From NCBI GenBank assembly GCA_051294375.1, contig CM119267.1, positions 18,206,992-18,270,991 of the forward strand: 64,000 nucleotides of DNA. Reading direction: 5' to 3'. The translations under genes and the position numbers were made by a program. The notes beneath the pieces were generated by a model, which saw nothing but the letters and a program-made list of their open reading frames with translations, did no database searches and was not told the origin of the DNA. How positions within the stretch are numbered: the stretch's first letter is position 1; each line of letters begins with the position of its first letter. This DNA comes from Paraspadella gotoi (taxonomy: Eukaryota > Chaetognatha). Positions 57,717 to 64,000 of this stretch are shown here, piece by piece.

Positions 57717-60700
57717 TCAAAGATCCTCCAAATGCGGTGGTCTCTCCCCTCTCAAGCACCACTCCGGAGGAATTAGTTTGTACAGGTCGGTGTCTCCGCC
57801 CGATTGGATCATGTGCTGAATCAATTCTTGGACGCTGCCCTTTTTGCGCCACACCATGAGTTGTCGATGGTGCTCCTTTCCGGCGCTCTTGCTTTTCAGG
57901 CCACAACGCCGAACGAGATTGTGAATCTCTTTGCGCTCGTCGTTGGTGAATCCTCGAGAGAAGACGAGGCGCTCCTTGGTTCCTGCGCGGTAAGAAGATA
58001 ATTAAAATAAATTAAATTAAATTGAATTTTATAGAAATTAAAATCCGTGTTGAAGTCTAACTGACCCGATCTGTTGAAGTCCTCCAAAACCTTTCGGACC
58101 CTTTGAAGGAATTCGTTAGATATGCCGTTGGCCTGCCGAAATCCGAGACCCTGCCTGTCGACGATTTGCTCGTCGACGTTGACGGGCTCCTGGATACCCT
58201 CTTCCTCCGCTCCGAGCCCGCCTCCACCCCAGCCCATCTTCAGCATCATTTTCAGGCCGGGATTATCCGCTGCGATGCCAGTCGATATGTCAGCCTTGGG
58301 TGCACGTGCCACTTCGCTGTAGACGACATCCGGATTCGATGATTGGATGCCTGTAACGAAAGGATGAATCGTTATCAGCGACGGTGCAAAACAGAATCGA
58401 CAGTTATAATGGTTATAAACACAACAAATGCATCAACGATCTTACTTTTCTTGATGAGAGTCGGGCAAAGCTTTTTCAACTTTTCCAAAGCTTTCGCGGC
58501 GGCGACCTGTTTCGAAACGTTGACGTTAGGAGCGGCTCCCTCGGCGATCAGAACTTCCTCGATGAAGATCTAAGTAAAAGTAAAAAAATTGGAAAATCTA
58601 ACTTCAAAGACAAAGATTGTGACCGTTTGTTTGTTACCCGGCAGGCATGCAAACTGGACAAGCCTCTTCGTTGGGCCGTGTCCTTTTTGTCGTGTTCCAT
58701 CCGTAAGTTCATATTGCAAAAGGCGACACTCTGTTGAAGGACCATCGAGGGCGAGACGTCAGGTCGGCCGTCGCGGTTCTCGTTTTCCAGAATCACCAAT
58801 TGAGAAATGTCGCCTTTGGGCTTTTGAGGATTAGCGGTGATCTAAGAATAGGATAAGAGATAAAAGCGACAGCAGACACGAATGCAGATATCAAGAGGAA
58901 AAAAATCACACCTTGTTTAAGCCCGCGCCGGTAAATTTCGCCGAGGCCTTGCACAAAAAATCGTATCTGCTCGAAAAGAAATCATAAACGGTTGCATAAT
59001 TTTATGCCATAAACTCCGATGAAAATCAATGAAACGAGAGTGTTTTCACCTAAATGCGCCCTCAGGAGCATCACGCCAATTTTCCCATGTACACAACGTA
59101 TCTCGGCCTTTCTCCTTTTCTACTTTCAAGTAGTTGCAGGCGGCAAGCTTTTCCACTGCCTAGAAGCAAAATTTTAACATAGAATTTTTACGTATTATGT
59201 ATTAATTACGCAACAGTTGAAAAAACGCAAAGAAAAAACGCACCTCTCTCAGGCAATTGGCTTTAGCTTTGGGTTTAGATCGCTCTTCGCATATAAATAT
59301 CGCTACATCTTCGATCGCCAATTCAAAGACGTGAACGTCAAACTCCAACGGCTTCTTGCTCTTGTTCCATTTTCCAAAAACCTGCGTTTGCTCCAATCTG
59401 CGAAACAAAAAAAAACCAACTTTAAAGATCACCGCATTTTCACTTGAAATATCTGAGAATACAATCAAAGACCAGCTCACTTTTTATACGAATTGATGCA
59501 TCTGATAGAAAATTTTAGTTTTTCACGAACGCAGATGTTTCCGATTTCGCCGTGAGGATTCATGAGAACTTTGCTCTTGGTGGTTTTCATGATGTAAACC
59601 AGGTCCGCCATTTTTTTCTCCAAAAATGTAGAATGGCGCTGACGAAACCCAATCACTTAGGGGGGAAAACATGACCACAATTAAGACAAATGCTTCAACT
59701 CGACTACCCAGGATCATGCCCACTCACCCGAGGGTCCCATCCCCGGATCTTTTCCGTTCGTCCACGCGTTTCCTGCGGAGCGATATTCCCCGTTCTCTCT
59801 TCCCCTTTCCTCGTCGTCGCGACTGCGCGGCGACGCGTTGGCCGTGTCGAAATGCTGGCCCAGCAGCGTCGAGGCGTCGTGGTTCAATTCAACGCTGTCG
59901 TCGACGTTGTTGACTACGGGTGCTACGCGCATTTGGCCAAAGCCGCCGAAAGCGCCTCCACGGGCGCCACCGCTGCCTCCGTTATTCGTTCGCGGCTTCG
60001 CTCCCCCCTTTTGAAGTTTATGTCCGACGCCGGCGTCGCTGGAAGAGGCTAGTTCAAGAAGTCGCGATTGCAAATTATCCGGTCGCCCATTGTTTTCGGA
60101 GGACGGATAAGTTCGGGGGCTCGGAACGCGGACTTCCGAGGCGAGCCGACTGAGATTTGACGACGATGGAGGTGACGGCGATCTCCGGCCGGTTCCGCCA
60201 CAGAAAGAAGGCGGCGAGGGCGATCTTCGTCCGCTCAGTCGAAATGATCGAGGGGAGGGTGACCTCCGGCCGCCACCTCCGCCAAAGTAAGGTGGGGAGG
60301 GAGACCGTCGGCCAATGCCGGAAAACGGCCGTCTATCGTCTCTGCGATGATTCGGTGGCAAGTCTGACATCAGAGGGGGCGGGTTCGTGGGTTGATTCGA
60401 CGGCGCATTCGGCGATCGACCCTTTCGATCCGCCGCTGTTTCAGAATAGTGTTTGTCGGACTCGTCGGTAGAGCGAGCAAAGTTAATGTATTTCTTGGGC
60501 GCGGACGTCGGAGCCTGCGGAGGACGCCGTGTCTATGAGAGGGAGGGTCGAGCGAAAAAACACGTCGTTTCTCCACTCGCACCGTTAATCCCTCAAGGCT
60601 ACTATTATTCACAATGACAATTCAACTTAGACCCAACCGACTCACCCCTTCAGAAAGCTTCCTCTTTTCGGCGGCCTTGGCTTCCGACGCTTGAACGAAC

Positions 60701-61516
60701 AGAACCTCGTTGCGACTTTGCTTCTTTTGTCGGTAATCTTCGTTTAAACCCGTGGAGAGCTCCATCAACCTTCAAGAGAAAAATTTGCATAGTTTCTTTC
60801 GCTTCGTTGTGTTAGATTAGACGAGAAGTAGAGTAAATAATGATTTATTTACTACAACGATAATACTAGTGTTTCGGCTTTTTATTTACTATCAAAGCGA
60901 AAAAAAGCCAAAACATGTCCGATCACTAATATTATCGATGTTGTAAATAAATCATTATTTACTTTACTTCTCGACTCAGAAAAAAATTAGACACGATGGT
61001 GATGAATTGATAATCCACTTTACATTTAGAGGATTAGAAGCCCAATTAGGCTTCTTACCTATCCTGCACCGGCTTCGGATACCGATTTCCCATCATTTCA
61101 ACGTTCACGTATGCCGACGCCATGCAGAGAAGATCGTCGCGCGGCAGCTCGGAGCAGTTTCTCTCCAAAAAGTCCCTCCTGAGGCCCCACTCCGTCTCGC
61201 TCTCGTGCTCTCGTCTCAGCCCGCCGACTTCGGATTGAGAAAAGTATGGATCTTGCTTGATGGGGCGCTCGAGTTGGCGTGGCTCGTTGCGGGGCTCGTG
61301 GCGGGTCTCGTTACGCGGTTTGTGACGTAGTTCGTGATGAGAGTCATGCCGATTCGGTTCCACGTTTCCGTATGGGGATCGAGAATGAGAGGGCGGAGGA
61401 TGGGAAGGGGGAGGATGGGAAGGGGGAGGATGGGAAGGGGGAGGATGAGAGGGGAGGTAATTGCCGGGATGGGGACCAGGAGGGGGTTGGCGGCGGTGAT
61501 CGGCGAAATGATGCAT
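57717..61516 (-). CDS. NKRF: NKRF-like protein (XTBD, dsRBD-like, G-patch, R3H)
   Basis: Eleven exons: 61516-61059, 60769-60646, 60514-59728, 59655-59481, 59397-59244, 59159-59050, 58966-58912, 58841-58638, 58569-58446, 58350-58066 and 57982-57717. They give 913 residues. The N-terminal Pro/His/Arg-rich region has HPPPS repeats. An XTBD (XRN2-binding) domain follows near residues 105-175: ETEWGLRRDFLERN, DLLCMASAYVNVEMMGNRYP. The next ~250 residues are Ser/Arg/Pro-rich with RRSPSPP repeats. A dsRNA-binding-like segment has IFIEEVLIAEGAAPNVNVSK and QVAAAKALEKLKK. The G-patch reads NPGLKMMLKMGWGGGGLGAEEEGI and the R3H motif FTNDERKEIHNL. This is the NF-kappa-B-repressing-factor arrangement; NKRF is a nucleolar cofactor of XRN2 (and DHX15) in rRNA processing. 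I first read it as two genes, but exon phase and the family architecture join them. One intron holds a hairpin element. Confidence 0.88.
60822..60973. mobile_element. ~150-bp hairpin (foldback) element
   Basis: Arms from CGAGAAGTAGAGTAAATAAT (left) and its near-complement ATTATTTACTTTACTTCTCG (right) match over about 60 bp, with a loop near 60890. It lies in the first NKRF intron. No coding potential; resembles a small MITE. A target-site duplication is not clear. Confidence 0.65.
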
Positions 61517-61703
61517 TGTCTAAACTTTCGCTCGAAAGCGTCGATTTAAAATTCAAAACTTTGCAAGATTAACTGCATGGTCCTAAGGGATGGAAAAATA
61601 AGATAACGACGAAAGGCTAAATCCAATTAAAGTTTAAACGAACAATCGATAAGAATCCTAAGCATTCGTCAACTCTTGTCCCATGAAAGAAAACAAAATT
61701 GGC

Positions 61704-62981
61704 TCAAAATTCGTCATCGTCGTCAACGTCGAGAAAGACGTCGTAGGCCTCGCGGTTGCAGTTCCCCTCCGGAGTGAAAACGTACTTCTGGAAACTTCCG
61801 TCGGTGCAGATGACGAAGACGTTGGAGCAGTTTTGTCCACCGAAGGCGCAGACGCAGGCCGACTCGGACTTGACGGTGAACTTGGCGAAAGACCACTGAC
61901 TCTCGGCGTAGCCGCCGATCCTCTCGAAGGCCGACCGACGGTTGAAGCGGGTGTTCTTGAGGGCGAAGACGTGGACGGTCCCCTTGTCAGAAGAAGCGCA
62001 TAGATAGGCGCTGTCGGGCGAAAAGTTGATGCAATAAACGCGAGCGGTGTCGGCTCCGCGACGAAGCTCGATCGATTGAGTTCCCGTCTTGGAGTCGAAG
62101 ACGCGAATGAGAGTTCCCTTGACGGAGGCCGTCGCTACCATGGTGCCCTGACGATTGACGGCCAAATAGGCCAGGTCGCTTTGGTGAGCCTTGGGCGAAA
62201 AAGAAAATGGGAAGTTAAAACACTTAATTTGATTAACTTAGGACAAGGGAAATCAATGAAACGCAATCAGACCTGAATCGATGTCGGACTGCTCGAGCAG
62301 CCAGCCGAGATTGTGTTGAGATCGACGACGTGGACATTTCCCGGTCGACTCCCAGGGAAGACGACGACGTTTCGATCGGCGGTGGATGAGGCGGCGGCGA
62401 CGGCGACGAGTCCGCCGGGGTTGTCCTTGGTCTCGTAGCTGAACAACTTTTTCGGGTCGTTGGGGAAGGAGAAGACGTGGATGCGATGGCGCAGCACGGC
62501 GATGAGGCGGTCTTTCTGCGAGGGATGAAATGTTGGTATCAAGATTTATGAATAAGTGTAACGGCTAGAAATTGAAGTAAAATACATAAACGTCAAGCTG
62601 AGCAATATTTACTGCAATATGCACTAAAATGCTCATCCAATTCGCTTTTCAAATCTTCGACCACACCTGCAACCTGACCGCCAAGACCGGCTGCGGAAAG
62701 GTGAACTCTAGCACGAAGGCTTTTTTCTTGTCGTCCCAGATGAGAATGGCGTTGTCGGCAAACTTGGGTCGGCTGCCACCGGCGACGACGGCGACCAGAT
62801 TAGAGCGACCCAGCATCTCGCAGATGGCGACGGAGCCGACGACGGCTTGGCGGAGGTGCATCTTCTTCGCCAGGGGGTGGACGTTGAAGATTTTGACGCC
62901 CTCGTCCGAGGAACAGGCGAAGAGACCGTGGTCTTGATTCAAGGAGAGCGAAGCTACGGAGCGGTCTTCGCCGTAAGACAT
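61704..62981 (-). CDS. WDR45: WDR45 / WIPI4 beta-propeller (autophagy)
   Basis: Three exons, 62981-62667, 62515-62273 and 62189-61704, give 347 residues (human WIPI4 about 360). PROPPINs bind phosphoinositides through an FRRG-type motif; here it is LRRG in [20 protein letters not shown]. The flanking [26 protein letters not shown] and [19 protein letters not shown] segments match WDR45 rather than WDR45B. The protein acts at phagophores with ATG2 in lipid transfer. The N-terminus ([22 protein letters not shown]) starts the first blade, supporting the Met at 62981. NKRF starts 187 bp downstream on the same strand, and a mitochondrial ribosomal protein gene ends 115 bp upstream. Confidence 0.93.
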
Positions 62982-63096
62982 GGCGAAAGGATATTGAGGG
63001 TTGCGAAGCAGGAGAGTAAAGAAGGAAAGAGAGAGAACTAGAAGAGCGACTTAACAATTCTTCGGTAAGGAGTCTTTAATCCTCGAGTTTCACCCC

Positions 63097-63600
63097 TCAG
63101 TACAACTTGTCCCATTCGTCGTAGTACGTGTTGTACTTGCGATGATCGTAATTGCCGTAGTTGATCTCGTCACGAAACGGAACCGTGTCCCTAAAATCTT
63201 TGACTCTCTTGGGCATAAGGTTTGCCCGCTGGGCCTTCTTGACCAACTGCTCGATGCGCTTCTGGTGGGGAGGCTTCAGTCCCGTCGTCTCGGGAGGGAG
63301 AACGGTGTAGTCCGAGTTGACGAACTGGCGCAGGATCAGCACGTCGGTGTGGGAAAGAAAACGGAAGAAGTCGTTGTCCTCCAGCAGAGAGCGACGGGTC
63401 CCGTCCGCGTCCTGGATGCAGACGAAGCGACCGTGCGGAATGTCGCGTCGAACGCCCTCGACCACCGTGGAGGATCCTTCGATAGTCTCGATGATGTCTT
63501 TCAAAGGACGGATGGCAGAGACGGAGAACGGAGCGACGATGCGAGGAGAGACGATGGGGCGGGCGAGGAGAAAGAGAGACGAGCGAAAGGGAGTCAACAT
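63097..63600 (-). CDS. Mitochondrial ribosomal protein, S18 family (MRPS18A/mL66-like)
   Basis: A single-exon gene of 167 residues. The N-terminus (MLTPFRSSLFLLARPIVSPR) is an Arg/Ser/Leu-rich, acid-free mitochondrial targeting sequence. The conserved S18 core reads DVLILRQFVNSDYTVLPPET, TGLKPPHQKRIEQLVKKAQR, ANLMPK. The pattern is closest to MRPS18A (mL66). The Cys residues that bind zinc in several S18 paralogues are absent before the core. The C-terminal tail is Tyr/Asp/Asn-rich (NYDHRKYNTYYDEWDKLY). Confidence 0.82.
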   Translation of the reverse strand: MLTPFRSSLFLLARPIVSPRIVAPFSVSAIRPLKDIIETIEGSSTVVEGVRRDIPHGRFVCIQDADGTRRSLLEDNDFFRFLSHTDVLILRQFVNSDYTVLPPETTGLKPPHQKRIEQLVKKAQRANLMPKRVKDFRDTVPFRDEINYGNYDHRKYNTYYDEWDKLY

Positions 63601-63701
63601 TTTCGAGAGACGATTCGATTGGGAATCGTCGGAAATCCCTTCGCAACGGATGGCGAGGGATCAATACTACAATCTGATAAAAAAAAAGTTTAAGGAGCGA
63701 A

Positions 63702-64000
63702 TTGTTTAAAAAATTATCAGCATTGATGTCATCATATGATCAAGCAACCAGGAATATAAAAGAAAGACTTATGTTGAAAACTCGCATAAATCTGTTTTAC
63801 ACAAAGGATTGTGAATGGGCCATTTCGATAGTTAATTTACTTCGGGAAAATTTAAATGGAAAACATTCATTACATCCAATACATTTCGATACTGAGCAGC
63901 GACGAAAGCTACAGAGCTTTTCGGACAATATTTTACGGATCTCATGGCGTAAACACGCTTAATCCGCTGACGTAAATTTGAAAGAAATTCGGATTCTCGC
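63702..64000 (+). CDS. Possible 5' exon of a gene running off the right edge
   Basis: An open frame at 63702-63962 encodes MFKKLSALMSSYDQATRNIK, then an LMLKTRINLFYTKDCEWAIS segment and IVNLLRENL. The INLFYTKDCEW stretch faintly recalls the start of TIR-like domains in BCAP/BANK adaptors. A possible donor (ATGGC|GTAAAC) lies at 63949. It is weak: short, AT-rich, with no second exon visible. Confidence 0.25.

Noticed and set aside
59611-59611. Separate gene starting with MADLVYIMKTTKSK
   Set aside because: The Met is internal: the exon at 59655 continues in phase from 60514-59728, and the combined protein has the NKRF domain order.

Overview
This is a gene-dense stretch of an animal nuclear genome. 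The genes are split by short GT-AG introns (mostly 50-400 bp) and encode metazoan families: prominin, copine, syntenin, PDCD6/ALG-2, XK-related, NKRF, WDR45 and secreted Kazal inhibitors. Coding DNA is GC-rich, while introns and spacers are AT-rich with many GA/CT and ATT microsatellites and small non-autonomous transposons. The compact genes and interstitial CCCTAA-type repeats suit a small-genome marine invertebrate; a sponge or other early-branching animal is plausible but unproven. There is an 11-base assembly gap at 3590-3600. Gene models were built by hand from splice sites, reading phase and family resemblance. All multi-exon models except copine close in frame.

Layout: 1-2632 (+) XK-related multi-pass protein, 5' end missing. 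10016-2899 (-) thioredoxin plus three NDK domains (NME8/TXNDC3 type), with a UMP-CMP kinase gene nested on the other strand in one intron (7747-8904, +). 19560-11077 (-) copine, with a four-EF-hand protein nested on the other strand in its last intron (12790-13678, +). 21779-20256 (-) PDCD6 and 23249-24494 (+) syntenin, head to head. 27378-24879 (-) 12-domain Kazal protein; 28268-30342 (+) HEPN_DZIP3-like protein; 32356-30639 (-) 6-domain Kazal protein. 42581-34393 (-) prominin with an unusual Gly/His tail. 42582-46602 holds no recognised gene, only repeats. 50815-46603 (-) long-chain acyl-CoA synthetase. 54845-51101 (-) unrecognised 1219-residue low-complexity protein. 57228-55420 (-) PDAP1; 61516-57717 (-) NKRF-like protein (XTBD, dsRBD-like, G-patch, R3H); 62981-61704 (-) WDR45/WIPI4; 63600-63097 (-) mitochondrial ribosomal protein of the S18 family. 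A possible gene start lies at the right edge (+).

Functional links are limited, as expected in a eukaryote. PDCD6 and syntenin, whose starts face each other, both act with ALIX in ESCRT/exosome biology. The two Kazal genes share an unusual exon structure and look like paralogues separated by the HEPN gene. The most notable findings are two antisense nested genes, a Kazal polyprotein whose domains are separated by dibasic cleavage-like sites, several MITE-like elements with visible target-site duplications (one carrying telomere-like repeats), two GC-AG introns, and an apparent frameshift in copine.
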